The notes: generated by a model not told the origin, from the letters alone. A DNA stretch of 64,000 nucleotides from an uncultured Mycoplasmatota bacterium (GCA_900554305.1 USGV01000003.1:21793-85792), one strand, 5' to 3'. Counted from the first letter of the stretch, positions 1 to 9,022 are shown. Numbers and translations: made by a program.

Positions 1-2
1 AT

Positions 3-923
3 AATGGAATTCAATTTGATGGTAACAAAGTTTATTTAGTCATTGATGGAATTGTTGTTAAAGCCTTCCAAATCCCTAAAGATGAAGATATTAACAAAAA
101 AACTAATAAGAATACTTTCGATGATTTAAATTATATGGTTACTGTACAATTAGAAGATCAGTCTATTATTGAAATATCTTTGCAAGAGTTTTTACTTGGT
201 GTTTTGGCAACTAATATGATACCTAATTTATCTATCGAAGTACTAAAAGCGATGGCTATTTTATATCGCACTTATGTATTTAAACAGATGAAAGAAGAAA
301 AACTTGTTTCTGCTACTAATAATTTCTTTGTATATAAACCTATCGATTATTATAAGATTGCTTTTGCTCCTGATTATGATACTATTGTTGCAACACTAAA
401 AGATGCGCTTAGTCAAACTAATGCCATGTTTGTTACTTATCAGGGAGAGTATATTTTACCTTTTATCCATGTCTGTAATTTTGGGCATACTTTGGAGGAT
501 ACCAGATATCCTTATCTTTCTTCTGTTGGTAGTTTATGGGATGCTATTTCTCCTTTTTATGTTGATTCTACCTCTTTTTCTTATGATTTGTTAAGTAGTA
601 TTTTTCACTTTACTATTACTAAAGATAGTGAATTTATGATTAGTGAAATTTCACCTTATGGTAAAGTATTGAAATTATCTATTGCTGGTCAGGAGATAGA
701 CGGTGGAAACTTTATGCGATTATTACACTTAAAATCTCAATTTTTATCTATCATCTTAAATAAAGATGATATCACTATTATTACTAAAGGTTGGGGAGAC
801 TTTTTAGGACTTAGTTTATGGGGGGCAAGTCATTTAGCGGATAACGGTTGTAGTTATGCTAATATTTTATCATATTATTTTCCTAAAGTTAGAATTTGTG
901 AGTATGTAAAAGAGCTTTCCTAA
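3..923 (+). CDS. SpoIID/LytB-domain protein, 5' end outside window, key residues changed
   Basis: The frame is open from base 3, so the gene starts before the window; the Met at 135 is probably internal. The visible 307 residues match the SpoIID fold: an LQEFLLGVLA segment corresponding to the family's LEEYxxGVVAAE, a KAMAILYRTYV helix, and a C-terminal GWGDFLGLSLWGASHLA with a NILSYYFP tail, corresponding to GWGHGVGMSQxGAxxMA and ILxxYYP. SpoIID is the lytic transglycosylase that thins septal peptidoglycan during engulfment. Here the family's catalytic Glu in the AAEMP motif is Asn (ATNMIP), and the His-Gly of GWGHG is Asp-Phe. The protein may therefore be a non-catalytic paralogue. Membership in the family is well supported; activity is doubtful. 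Confidence 0.75.
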   Translation, partial: NGIQFDGNKVYLVIDGIVVKAFQIPKDEDINKKTNKNTFDDLNYMVTVQLEDQSIIEISLQEFLLGVLATNMIPNLSIEVLKAMAILYRTYVFKQMKEEKLVSATNNFFVYKPIDYYKIAFAPDYDTIVATLKDALSQTNAMFVTYQGEYILPFIHVCNFGHTLEDTRYPYLSSVGSLWDAISPFYVDSTSFSYDLLSSIFHFTITKDSEFMISEISPYGKVLKLSIAGQEIDGGNFMRLLHLKSQFLSIILNKDDITIITKGWGDFLGLSLWGASHLADNGCSYANILSYYFPKVRICEYVKELS

Positions 924-942
924 TGAAAGCTCTTATTTTTTT
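910..942. terminator. Intrinsic terminator after the SpoIID-like gene
   Basis: Arms AAGAGCTTTC and GAAAGCTCTT (910-919 and 925-934) with a 5-base loop are followed by a T-run. The hairpin covers the stop codons of both convergent genes (923 and 933), and A residues on the left allow some function on the minus strand too. Confidence 0.75.
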
Positions 943-1148
943 GATTGTAACGCAGTTAACGCTTTGTCTGCATCTTTATTCATTTCTATTATGGTTCTTA
1001 AGTATTTAGAATATCCTTCTACAGTAGATATAAAATCTTCTAGTTCTTCTATATTTAGATTTTTAGTAATCTTATCTGCCGTTATAGTAGCACTTTCTAA
1101 TTCTTTAGCAATTTCCTCCACCTGGTCGTAAGTCATAGTCCCTATCAT
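933..1148 (-). CDS. Small helical protein at the end of the type VII cluster
   Basis: A 71-residue acidic, probably all-helical protein with no signal peptide, membrane segment or Cys. Its ATG overlaps the TGA of the upstream 65-residue gene (ATGA), so translation is probably coupled and it is the last gene of the essC operon. A second ATG at 1136 has an AGGG just upstream and could be the real start. No family is recognised. Position and size suggest an accessory or secreted partner of the type VII machine, but this is inference. Confidence 0.6.
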   Translation of the reverse strand: MIGTMTYDQVEEIAKELESATITADKITKNLNIEELEDFISTVEGYSKYLRTIIEMNKDADKALTALQSKK

Positions 1149-1342
1149 TCACCTAATTCCTCCATTTGTGGTTTTTTGCTTAATTCTAGTTGCACTTGCT
1201 TGGATTTTTCTACTACAACACTTCGATATTCTTCTATCTTCTCAATATTAGCGATATTGGTAGAATTGGGCCAGGCTGCTTTCATTTTGCTAATACATTC
1301 GAATATTTTGTTAATTGCATTAGCATAGTCATTATAATTCAT
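1145..1342 (-). CDS. Short WXG-like helical protein
   Basis: 65 residues predicted as two helices (about 1-22 and 31-56) joined by a turn with AAWPNST around Trp24. This resembles a shortened WXG100 protein, in which a W-x-G turn joins two helices, but the Gly is absent and the length is two thirds of the usual 100. It lies 10 bases after the YukD-like gene, with an AGGAGGAATGGT-type site before its ATG. Likely a type VII substrate or chaperone; the WXG relationship is inferred from shape and context only. Confidence 0.6.
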   Translation of the reverse strand: MNYNDYANAINKIFECISKMKAAWPNSTNIANIEKIEEYRSVVVEKSKQVQLELSKKPQMEELGE

Positions 1343-1352
1343 ACCATTCCTC

Positions 1353-1610
1353 CTATATTAATATAATTCTTGAACCATTTTTTAAATCTGTTTCCCGAAT
1401 TGTTTTATTTACGTCATATACTTCTCCGGTTTCCTTACTATAGAAATTACTTTCTTCCTTAATAATATAATCATTATCAGTAAGATCAAGGAGACCTTCT
1501 TCAATTAATTTTTTAACAGTTCCTACTTTTTTATTTATTGGTATATATAAATCATAATTTTTTTCTATTAAAGGAATTGATAATTCAATTAATATTTTAT
1601 TTTTATTCAT
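1353..1610 (-). CDS. yukD: YukD/EsaB-like ubiquitin-fold protein
   Basis: An 85-residue protein with the beta-grasp pattern of YukD/EsaB: an N-terminal strand KILIELSIP, a segment rich in D/N, a helix VGTVKKLIEEGLLD, and a C-terminal DLKNGSRIILI that matches the family's terminal ITNGDRLEIL. YukD-family proteins are small cytosolic parts of type VIIb secretion systems and lack the ubiquitin di-glycine tail, as here. The gene lies 13 bases after essC, which supports the call. The symbol is assigned by family, not orthology. Confidence 0.75.
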   Translation of the reverse strand: MNKNKILIELSIPLIEKNYDLYIPINKKVGTVKKLIEEGLLDLTDNDYIIKEESNFYSKETGEVYDVNKTIRETDLKNGSRIILI

Positions 1611-1623
1611 TATGCCAGCCTCC

Positions 1624-4600
1624 TTACTCTTCAGTTATCCATTTTGTTAATGCTGCTTTACCTTTTGTAATAACATATCCGAAGTTTGTTTCCACTTCTG
1701 CGCGTAGTACTCTACTGCTAGTTGTTACTTTTAAGGTAAATTGATTAGCAATGCCATTTCCTAGCCATATTCCTTCAGACAAAGATACATTAGTTTTAAA
1801 CCATGGTTCGTAACTGATTGTTTTGATGTTATCAATAGTATCTACTATAATAATTTTAACATTAGTTTTTGATTTTACCTTGTCTAATAATCCAGTTATT
1901 CTTCCTTTGTCTGTTACATTTAGCTTATTTAATATACTATTAATGTTTAAAATCATGAAAATATGTACAGATTTTGTATCTTCATAAATTTCATTTAAAG
2001 TATTTTCTAGTTGATCCGCATCACTACATTTTATATCTCCTAAATTATTTTTATTTAGAATATTATTAGCGTCAATTATATTACATTTTATTCCATCTCT
2101 TGACTGAAGTAACTTCATCCAACTCTCTAGGAATTGGGTGCTAGAAGAGATATCTTCTCCAGTAATCGTATACATTCCTGTTGCTGCTAAATTGATTGTA
2201 CTAATCGCTAAAGTTTCTTTATTTACTCCTACAGGAACTTGTTGTAAGTTAACAAAAGAATTCTTTAGTAGCGATGATGTTACAACTTCTGGAAGAGTTG
2301 GAACACTTTTTGCTTGATATTCGCAAATCGTTTGGAGTTTCTCACAAATAATTTTTACATATTCTGTTAACTTTTCTTCTTTATAAGCATAGGCTGTTTG
2401 AAACTCATAAATTCCTTCTAGGGCAATTAGACCACGTCCATATACTTTTGATGGCTCTTTCTTCCTTACGCCAGCAATAATAGTTCCGTAATCAGAAGCA
2501 TCATTAAATTGTAATACTACATTTTGTTTGAAGTTTTGTCTTAGACGATAGCGTACTGTATTAGGTCCATTCGTACTTAATATAAAGATTACTCCATATT
2601 TTAAACAGTCTCTTGTAATTTGTCCCATTAATTCTTCATATTCATTATAAGTGTCTAAAAATCCTTCTACGTTATTAATCATTACTATAATCGATGGTAT
2701 TTGTTTTCCGCCATGGTTAATATAAAAGTCATAAGAACCATTATAGTCTACAAACAACTTTTTACGCTCTTCAATAATCTGATTTAGCATTTTAAATAAA
2801 TTATCTATCTTTTCTTTTTCTGTTGATAAAATGACATCTCCAACATGAGGAGCATTTCTAAACATTGTTAGAGTTTCTGCCCCAAAATCTAGTATATAGA
2901 AATTTACTTCTTTAGAATCATGAGAAGTAATTGTCGAATATATAATACTAGATAGCATTAACTCTTTTCCACTTCCAGCACTACCATAGACAATTGTATT
3001 CCCTTCTTTAGATATTGGTAAAGTTAATAGCATTTGCCTTTGATTATCAGGATCATCATATTCACCTATAATAGGGTTAATATTATTTGTTACAGCTTGA
3101 TAATTATACTTTGCTTTTAACTCTTCTGTATAAATCATATTAGGAATTCTTGGTAACCATAGTTGTGGAATACTTACGTTTTCTTCTTTTGCTGTTTGTA
3201 CGATATAATTGACAATATTCGTAATTTCTTCTCCTTTTGACTCTACAACAATGTCATTTTGTTTCGTATCAAAAGTTTTGATGTAGTTTCCTACGTTATC
3301 TAAGAAATTTACAGACTGATCTACTTTTTTCTTTCTTTTCTCAGTTGGGTAATATTGTGCTCCTGCCCAAGCTGCTTGTCCTAGTGCGAATAGTTCATTA
3401 TAACCCACTTGTAAATAGAATCTTCCTGGATTTTTTAGTGATGCTGCATCTGGACATTTAATCATATCCATACTATCTGATTTGTCTTGTACTTTTAAAC
3501 AAACTCTAAATTTTGAGTTTGACCAAATCTGATCATTAACTACTCCAGCTGGTTTTTGTGTTGCTAGAATAAGGTGAACGCCTAAAGAACGTCCAATACG
3601 AGCTGTTGATATTAATTGATCCATGAATTCTGGACGCTGATCCTTTAATTCAGCAAACTCATCACTGATAATAAATAAATGTGATACTGGTTGTTTTACT
3701 AATCCTTTTCTATAAAGTGATTGGTATTTATAAATATCAATGGTACTTTCATTTAAGTTATCTCTTGCAGCATTAAATATTCTCTGTCGTTTTCTTAACT
3801 CACTTTGAATAGAAGCAAGAGAACGATTCATTTCAATCGTATCTAAGTTTGTAATAGTACCGGCCAAGTGTGGTAGTTTTATACCAGTTTCTTTATTCTC
3901 AAAAGCACCAGTTAATCCTCCACCTTTATAGTCAATTAATACAAATGATACTTCATATGGATGATAGTTTAGAGCCATAGATAAAATATAAGTAATAATA
4001 AATTCAGATTTACCACTACCAGTCATTCCGGCAATTAATCCATGTGGTCCATAAAATTTTTCATGTAAGTCTAGTTTAAATAGCTCTTGATGTTTATCTA
4101 CTCCTACAGGGGCTGCTAAAGATTTGGTTGGATCGTTTGATTTCCAACGATTTAAGATATTTAATTGTTCAATCATACCTACATTATACATTTCCAAGAA
4201 GCTTAAACTTCCTGGTAGACTCTGATTTTCTTTTGATATATCAATTGGAATATTTGCTAATATTTTGCAGCATTCATAGATGTTTAATCCTTGATCAAAA
4301 TCTGCAATAAACTCTTTTTGTTTGTTAGAAACCAACTCATTTTCAAATACCCCGGATTTTTTATCACCAATACTGATAAATGTTTTACATTCATTTGGAA
4401 TGTTTACAAGTCGTGGACTAATAACAATTAAACTAAATCCAATATTTAATTCTAGACCACAAACGTCTTTTATTAATTCTATATCACGAACCATTTTATA
4501 ATCATCTGTAATAATCATATAATATGGTTTATATTTTGTATAATCTAGAGTATTTAATTCTCGCTTCCCATTATTATCTCTATATTTTCTAGCTTGAATT

Positions 4601-6180
4601 TCTTGTTCTAATACTAAAGATATTTCTTTTGCTTCATCTAAGTTCGTAGCAAAATAGCGAGTTTGTTTATCATTACTCCAACAATGTGGTAAAACTTTTA
4701 AATAATCCCATGTTGATTCATTTTTCTCATTTGTTAAAAGAACAATTTTTAAATCTTCATAACTATGATAGGCAATCATCTGTAAAATTAGTCCTTCAAT
4801 AAATGATTGTTTAATCGTTGCCATACCAATAATTGCTGTTACTCTGTTTCTTACAAAAGATAATGAAATAGGTACATTTTCTAAAGTATGTGATTCAGCT
4901 CCTAGTTTATAGACTTCTTTTAATAAATTATCATCCTGTAGGGAGAAATGTTCTTCTGGGAAACTTAGATTTCCTTGTAACTCTGCATTTCCCATTCCTA
5001 AGCGTAAATCTAGGAAATCACTTTGCTCTATTTCTCTTTCCCATAAGTTTCTTTTCTTGCTGTAGATTACGTCTTTTGTAACATTTAAAGGAACATAATT
5101 ATCAATTAATATCTGGCGTTGTACTTTCATTTCAGTATCGATCAGTTTTCTCTTTTCTTGAATATATTCAGTATATCGATCTTGTCGCAATTTTTCTTTT
5201 TTCTTCTTTTGTTTTCTTTGATATCTTTTTTGCATAATTGGCCACAGTAACATTGTCATTAGCATAGCAAACGACATAATTAGTGTTGGCATAGCCGTTG
5301 ATAAATCTCTTGTACCATCAATTACTCCTACCAAAGCAGAATATCCCATCGCAACGGACATCATTGCCATGGTCATCATAGGCCCTAATGTATAAATTAG
5401 TGGGGTTTTATCATCTTCCGCTTTTGCAGGAGGAGGATCTATCTTTATATTTACTGGTTCAATCATTGTTTTAAATCTTGGTGCTCTAAAGAAATAGTCA
5501 TCTTCCTTAAAAAATTCGATTCCCTCTTCATCTGGATTATCGACTTCTACTTGATTTTGAACAATTGGGTATTGTATTTCAAAAGCATTCATATCAAATT
5601 TTAAAAAGTTTCCTATATTATTTACTAAAATAGAATCTTTCATTACTATTATTTTTAATCCCATGATAAAAATTATATCACCATATTCTAATGGCTTTGT
5701 TCCAATGGCAATATTGTTAGCATATGTTCCATATTTACTGTTTAAATCTTGAACTACCCATTTTCCTTGATTGTAAATTAATCTAGCATGTTGTTTGGAT
5801 ACTAATGGATAATTATAATTAATATGTGCTCTAGAATCATTACCAATAATTAGTTCTCCTTCTTTTTTTAAATGTAGCCATTTAACGTTTTCATCCATAG
5901 TTGGAGAACAGTATAAAATTACATATTCATTATCCGTGTTTATTTTTAAGAAAAACAAACTATAATCCTTTAATATGGCTGATTCCACTTCTTTATCTCC
6001 AGACATGATTTTGGTTTCAAAATCACTCTTTATTTTCCACTGACCATTGTATTCTTCCACATTAATTAAATTTCTTACGTTTCCAAGATAGTCGTTATCT
6101 GTAATCCAATAATTTCCTGATATTTTTGTTGGCAAAGTAAAATTATAGATTTTGGTCTTTTTTATTAATCTAACAATCAC
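1624..6180 (-). CDS. essC: EssC/YukB-type ATPase of a type VIIb secretion system
   Basis: A 1518-residue FtsK/SpoIIIE-family motor, the usual EssC length. Domains in order: two FHA-like domains (about 1-90 and 100-190; the second has SKQHARL and NSKYGTY), two membrane helices (about 261-288 and 297-315), a linker, then three ATPase domains. The first complete one has Walker A GMTGSGKS (718-725) and Walker B FIISDE (836-841); the next has GSAGSGKE (1066-1073) and a weaker Walker B (SIIVMINN). The last has no recognisable P-loop. EssC sits in the membrane and drives export of WXG100-type substrates. It heads an operon with the YukD-like and two small genes; EssB and EsaA homologues are not in the window. 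Confidence 0.93.
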   Translation of the reverse strand: MIVRLIKKTKIYNFTLPTKISGNYWITDNDYLGNVRNLINVEEYNGQWKIKSDFETKIMSGDKEVESAILKDYSLFFLKINTDNEYVILYCSPTMDENVKWLHLKKEGELIIGNDSRAHINYNYPLVSKQHARLIYNQGKWVVQDLNSKYGTYANNIAIGTKPLEYGDIIFIMGLKIIVMKDSILVNNIGNFLKFDMNAFEIQYPIVQNQVEVDNPDEEGIEFFKEDDYFFRAPRFKTMIEPVNIKIDPPPAKAEDDKTPLIYTLGPMMTMAMMSVAMGYSALVGVIDGTRDLSTAMPTLIMSFAMLMTMLLWPIMQKRYQRKQKKKKEKLRQDRYTEYIQEKRKLIDTEMKVQRQILIDNYVPLNVTKDVIYSKKRNLWEREIEQSDFLDLRLGMGNAELQGNLSFPEEHFSLQDDNLLKEVYKLGAESHTLENVPISLSFVRNRVTAIIGMATIKQSFIEGLILQMIAYHSYEDLKIVLLTNEKNESTWDYLKVLPHCWSNDKQTRYFATNLDEAKEISLVLEQEIQARKYRDNNGKRELNTLDYTKYKPYYMIITDDYKMVRDIELIKDVCGLELNIGFSLIVISPRLVNIPNECKTFISIGDKKSGVFENELVSNKQKEFIADFDQGLNIYECCKILANIPIDISKENQSLPGSLSFLEMYNVGMIEQLNILNRWKSNDPTKSLAAPVGVDKHQELFKLDLHEKFYGPHGLIAGMTGSGKSEFIITYILSMALNYHPYEVSFVLIDYKGGGLTGAFENKETGIKLPHLAGTITNLDTIEMNRSLASIQSELRKRQRIFNAARDNLNESTIDIYKYQSLYRKGLVKQPVSHLFIISDEFAELKDQRPEFMDQLISTARIGRSLGVHLILATQKPAGVVNDQIWSNSKFRVCLKVQDKSDSMDMIKCPDAASLKNPGRFYLQVGYNELFALGQAAWAGAQYYPTEKRKKKVDQSVNFLDNVGNYIKTFDTKQNDIVVESKGEEITNIVNYIVQTAKEENVSIPQLWLPRIPNMIYTEELKAKYNYQAVTNNINPIIGEYDDPDNQRQMLLTLPISKEGNTIVYGSAGSGKELMLSSIIYSTITSHDSKEVNFYILDFGAETLTMFRNAPHVGDVILSTEKEKIDNLFKMLNQIIEERKKLFVDYNGSYDFYINHGGKQIPSIIVMINNVEGFLDTYNEYEELMGQITRDCLKYGVIFILSTNGPNTVRYRLRQNFKQNVVLQFNDASDYGTIIAGVRKKEPSKVYGRGLIALEGIYEFQTAYAYKEEKLTEYVKIICEKLQTICEYQAKSVPTLPEVVTSSLLKNSFVNLQQVPVGVNKETLAISTINLAATGMYTITGEDISSSTQFLESWMKLLQSRDGIKCNIIDANNILNKNNLGDIKCSDADQLENTLNEIYEDTKSVHIFMILNINSILNKLNVTDKGRITGLLDKVKSKTNVKIIIVDTIDNIKTISYEPWFKTNVSLSEGIWLGNGIANQFTLKVTTSSRVLRAEVETNFGYVITKGKAALTKWITEE

Positions 6181-6273
6181 TTTATCACCAACCTTATCCT
6201 ATCTTTTTATTCTAGTTTAATTATATCTTTTTTTTGATTGTTTTACAATATTTATTTCATCCTTTCCTTCAAA

Positions 6274-6300
6274 TAAAAAAGATTTATTTTTTCAATCTTT
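6274..6300 (-). terminator. Weak terminator after cwlD
   Basis: On the minus strand AAAGATT pairs with AATCTTT (6294-6300 and 6278-6284), followed by a T-run. It lies about 30 bases past the cwlD stop and before essC. The stem is AT-rich, so termination may be partial. Confidence 0.45.
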
Positions 6301-6326
6301 CTATCTTTTATATATTTTTAATTTTA

Positions 6327-7010
6327 TTATATTACATATTTTACCTTGTTTCCTTTTTTCATAAAGTCTATTATTCCTTTTGTTATGGTTTTGGCTAAAC
6401 GTTTTTGATATTCTTCTTTTTGAAGAAGTTTTCTTTCTGTAGGATTAGATAAATATCCACATTCTACTAATACCCCTGGTGTTGTAGTATTACGATACAT
6501 ATATAAATCTGTTGTTTTAATGTTTCTATTACTATCTAATTCCTTTTTAAATCTATTCATAATGGATTGGGCTAAAACTTTATTTTCTTTATTTATTGAA
6601 TTATATAATACTTCTGCTCCTCTTAAAGTATTATCGTCATACCAATTAATGTGAATTGATATATATAAATCACATTTTTTTTCTTTTATTAGCAATAATC
6701 TTCTATACAAATCTCCTCTTTTTTTTGCTGAATCATATATTGAGGATAAATCCACATCTCTTTTTCTTGTCATATAAACAATTGTACCATATTTTGTTAG
6801 TTCTTTTTCTAATTCTTTTGCTATTTCTAGATTTATATCTTTTTCTAAAATGTCACCATAATATGTACCACTATCTCTTCCACCATGACCAGCATCTACC
6901 ATAATAATGGTATTTTGTAACGGTAAAGACTGAGCTGAGATTATCTGTATAGAAAATACAAATAAACATAAGATAACTAACACTATACTCTTACATTTTT
7001 TCTTTAACAT
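6327..7010 (-). CDS. cwlD: N-acetylmuramoyl-L-alanine amidase, CwlD type
   Basis: A 227-residue secreted amidase of the Amidase_3 family. A signal peptide (about 1-26, SIVLVILCLFVFSIQIISA) precedes the catalytic domain. Zinc and catalytic residues are visible: VDAGHGG, the Glu of KDINLEI, SIHINW, and VLVECGYLSN near the C-terminus. Length and single-domain layout match CwlD, which removes peptides from muramic acid during spore cortex synthesis so that muramic lactam can form. The start has AGGTGG 5 bases upstream. A GTATA-N17-CATATAA element upstream fits sporulation control. The exact paralogue is inferred. Confidence 0.85.
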   Translation of the reverse strand: MLKKKCKSIVLVILCLFVFSIQIISAQSLPLQNTIIMVDAGHGGRDSGTYYGDILEKDINLEIAKELEKELTKYGTIVYMTRKRDVDLSSIYDSAKKRGDLYRRLLLIKEKKCDLYISIHINWYDDNTLRGAEVLYNSINKENKVLAQSIMNRFKKELDSNRNIKTTDLYMYRNTTTPGVLVECGYLSNPTERKLLQKEEYQKRLAKTITKGIIDFMKKGNKVKYVI

Positions 7011-7025
7011 AAAACCACCTATTAA

Positions 7026-7054
7026 TTATATGCATTTTAGGCATTCACCTATAC
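7026..7054 (-). promoter_or_regulatory. Possible sporulation-type promoter of cwlD
   Basis: GTATA (7050-7054), 17 bases, CATATAA (7026-7032) on the minus strand. The Bacillus sigma-F/G pattern is GHATR-N17/18-CATWHTA, so there is one mismatch. The same -10 read as GCATATAAT also resembles sigma-E. The leader would be only about 8 bases. Confidence 0.35.
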
Positions 7055-7094
7055 TCTATTCTTTTCAAAGAATACATTATATTGGTGAGATATG

Positions 7095-7904
7095 ATGATA
7101 AATAATTTTTTAGAGTTATCACCCGTGATTCAGGCTCTTTTAGCAACTCTTTTTACTTGGCTTGTTACAGCACTCGGAGCAGCAATTGTTTTCTTTTTTA
7201 GGGAAGTTAAAAAAAGTATTATGGATGCTTTATTAGGGTTCTCAGCAGGGGTTATGATTGCTGCTTCTTTTTGGTCTTTATTAAATCCAGCGATTGAAAT
7301 GGCTAATAGTATGCAAATGATTTCGTGGTTAGTTGTCTTTTTAGGTTTCTTTAGTGGTGGCCTTTTACTATTTTTAGGTGATAAACTTTATGATTTTATG
7401 CAACAAAAGATGAGAAAAAAAGAATCCGCTACATCTCATAGACTTAAACGTTGTCTTATGCTTGTTTTCTCTATTACATTACATAATATTCCTGAGGGCT
7501 TAGTAGTTGGTGTTGCATTTGGATCTTTGGCTTATAGTCTAGAAGGTTCTACGTTAGCTTCTGCTCTAACTCTCGCTTTAGGAATTGGACTTCAAAACTT
7601 TCCAGAAGGTAGTGCTGTTAGTCTTCCTCTTAGAAGAGAGGGATACTCCAGAAAAAAAGCTTTCTTTTTTGGTCAATTAAGTGGAATCGTCGAACCAATA
7701 TCTGCTGTTATTGGAGCTATTTTAGTATTAAAGATACAAGTACTTTTACCATTTTTACTTGCTTTTGCTGCTGGAGCAATGATATATGTAGTTGTAGAAG
7801 AATTAATACCAGAAAGTCAGTCTAATAAAAAAAAGGATTTAATGGCTCTTTTTACCTTAATCGGATTCTCCGTAATGATGATTCTAGATGTTGCTTTAGG
7901 CTAA
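7095..7904 (+). CDS. ZIP-family metal transporter
   Basis: About 269 residues with eight hydrophobic segments and the ZIP signatures in helices 4 and 5: HNIPEGLVVGVAFG and GLQNFPEGSAVSLPLRREG, which supply His/Asn/Glu metal ligands. The loop between helices 3 and 4 is basic (KMRKKESATSHRLKR). ZIP proteins import zinc or other divalent cations into the cytosol; this one resembles the bacterial ZupT/GufA branch. Two adjacent ATGs exist (7092, 7095); the second is better spaced from GGTGAG at 7084. It is a single-gene unit, divergent from cwlD. Confidence 0.9.
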   Translation: MINNFLELSPVIQALLATLFTWLVTALGAAIVFFFREVKKSIMDALLGFSAGVMIAASFWSLLNPAIEMANSMQMISWLVVFLGFFSGGLLLFLGDKLYDFMQQKMRKKESATSHRLKRCLMLVFSITLHNIPEGLVVGVAFGSLAYSLEGSTLASALTLALGIGLQNFPEGSAVSLPLRREGYSRKKAFFFGQLSGIVEPISAVIGAILVLKIQVLLPFLLAFAAGAMIYVVVEELIPESQSNKKKDLMALFTLIGFSVMMILDVALG

Positions 7905-7940
7905 AAAACTATTTCTGTTTTAGAAATAGTTTTTTATTTT
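7903..7940. terminator. Bidirectional terminator between ZIP and endolysin genes
   Basis: Arms AAAAAACTATTTCT (7903-7916) and AGAAATAGTTTTTT (7922-7935) around a 5-base loop, with T-runs on both strands. It overlaps the stop codons of both convergent genes. Confidence 0.85.
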
Positions 7941-8641
7941 AAATATAAATTTTCTCCCTTTTTTAGGTAAATTCCATATAAATCATCTTTTGTACATGTA
8001 TAAATCAATTTAGGAATAGGGTCCTGGTTTTCTATATCATTACTCTGCTCATTTTCTTCGGAAGTTTCTGGTAATGGTTCTAATTGTTCTATATCAGAAA
8101 TTTCTTCTGGTTTTGTAGTTATTCCTACATTTGTTATTTTTTGAAAATTATATCCATTGTCATTTATTACGTTTGTATTATCATCTATCCATAGGCATTC
8201 CTCTGGCTTTTTACCATTTATTATTACATAGTATCCCTTGGCATTTACTATCCATCCCGGACTTTGATACTTTCCCTTTGCGCATTCTATATGGCAATGA
8301 TTTCCAGTCGCATTTCCAGATATTCCTTCTTTATAGAATGCTTCTTTTTGTTTTATTTTCTTTCCTACATATAACTTACTAATATCATTAGTATGAGCAA
8401 ATAAAATTGTCATATAGTCTATTGTACCATCTGGATATTCTACGGGATTATCACTTTCTAGCCATACTTCATTAGCATCTTGTGTATATATCTTTTTTAT
8501 CGTACCAGAAAATGGTGCATACACTTCTTCAATGCTCGTATTTTCTCCGGCATCATCAATCGCATAACTGTCTACATGTGTTCCTTCACCATATCCTTGT
8601 GTAATACGCATATTTTTTAATGGGTAAATTGGTCTTTCCAT
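7934..8641 (-). CDS. M23-type peptidoglycan hydrolase (phage-like endolysin)
   Basis: A 235-residue cytosolic-type enzyme without signal peptide. The N-terminal domain (about 1-135) fits the M23/LytM fold: GYGEGTHVDSYAID (candidate zinc ligands His22 and Asp29), FAHTND (His83) and NHCHIE (His115, His117). A linker rich in Glu/Pro (about 170-212) leads to a short C-terminal segment that could be a wall-binding part. Lack of a signal peptide and the one-base overlap with a holin-like gene are typical of a phage lysis cassette. No other phage gene is nearby, so it looks domesticated. Confidence 0.75.
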   Translation of the reverse strand: MERPIYPLKNMRITQGYGEGTHVDSYAIDDAGENTSIEEVYAPFSGTIKKIYTQDANEVWLESDNPVEYPDGTIDYMTILFAHTNDISKLYVGKKIKQKEAFYKEGISGNATGNHCHIECAKGKYQSPGWIVNAKGYYVIINGKKPEECLWIDDNTNVINDNGYNFQKITNVGITTKPEEISDIEQLEPLPETSEENEQSNDIENQDPIPKLIYTCTKDDLYGIYLKKGENLYLK

Positions 8642-8979
8642 TATTTTTCCTCCCTATTGATAATTTTATCTTTTGAAATTGTTATTGTATTTTTAGTAAG
8701 TAGGTCAGAATGAGAGGCAAGTTTTCCTTCTAATGACTTATATATAGTGTCAGCACCTATAAATGAGAAAAAGCCAATCCACAGACTAGTAGGAAGTGTG
8801 ATATCTGTAAATGTGTAACAAAAGATGATTCCTATTAGCATGTTTATTATAAATGAATATAGACATAAAAATTTACTCGTTTTAAAACAGCTTTTTGTTT
8901 TTTGAACAACTGCACAGGTAATAGCACTAAGAGCTATAGAAATTACTAGTAATTGTTGTAGAAATTCTAGATTTAGCAT
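8641..8979 (-). CDS. Holin-like small membrane protein
   Basis: 112 residues with three hydrophobic segments (about 8-25, 38-58, 60-82), a short basic loop between the first two (KTKSCFKTSK) and a charged C-terminal tail ending NREEK, the typical build of phage holins. The stop codon overlaps the endolysin ATG (TAATG), so translation is coupled. ATG 8979 is chosen over the GTG at 8988 because AGGTGA stands 6 bases before it. Holins let endolysins reach the wall. The family call is from topology and partner, not from a signature. Confidence 0.65.
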   Translation of the reverse strand: MLNLEFLQQLLVISIALSAITCAVVQKTKSCFKTSKFLCLYSFIINMLIGIIFCYTFTDITLPTSLWIGFFSFIGADTIYKSLEGKLASHSDLLTKNTITISKDKIINREEK

Positions 8980-8994
8980 ATTAATCACCTGCAG

Positions 8995-9022
8995 TATTAT
9001 ATGCTTTTTTTGTTTTTTCGGT
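8995..9022 (-). promoter_or_regulatory. Promoter of holin-endolysin pair, sigma-K-like or sigma-A
   Basis: On the minus strand AC (9021-9022), 17 bases, CATATAATA (8995-9003). This fits the Bacillus sigma-K pattern AC-N17-CATAnnnTA. The same bases can be read as a sigma-A promoter, GTGACC-18-TATAAT, so the assignment is open. The leader is about 9 bases. Confidence 0.45.

Noticed and set aside
7050-7081. Sigma-type promoter for the ZIP gene (TATACT or CATTATA)
   Set aside because: Neither has a -35 element at a proper distance; the start remains undefined.
7934-8979. Prophage remnant
   Set aside because: Only the lysis pair is present; no integrase, structural gene, att repeat or change of base composition.
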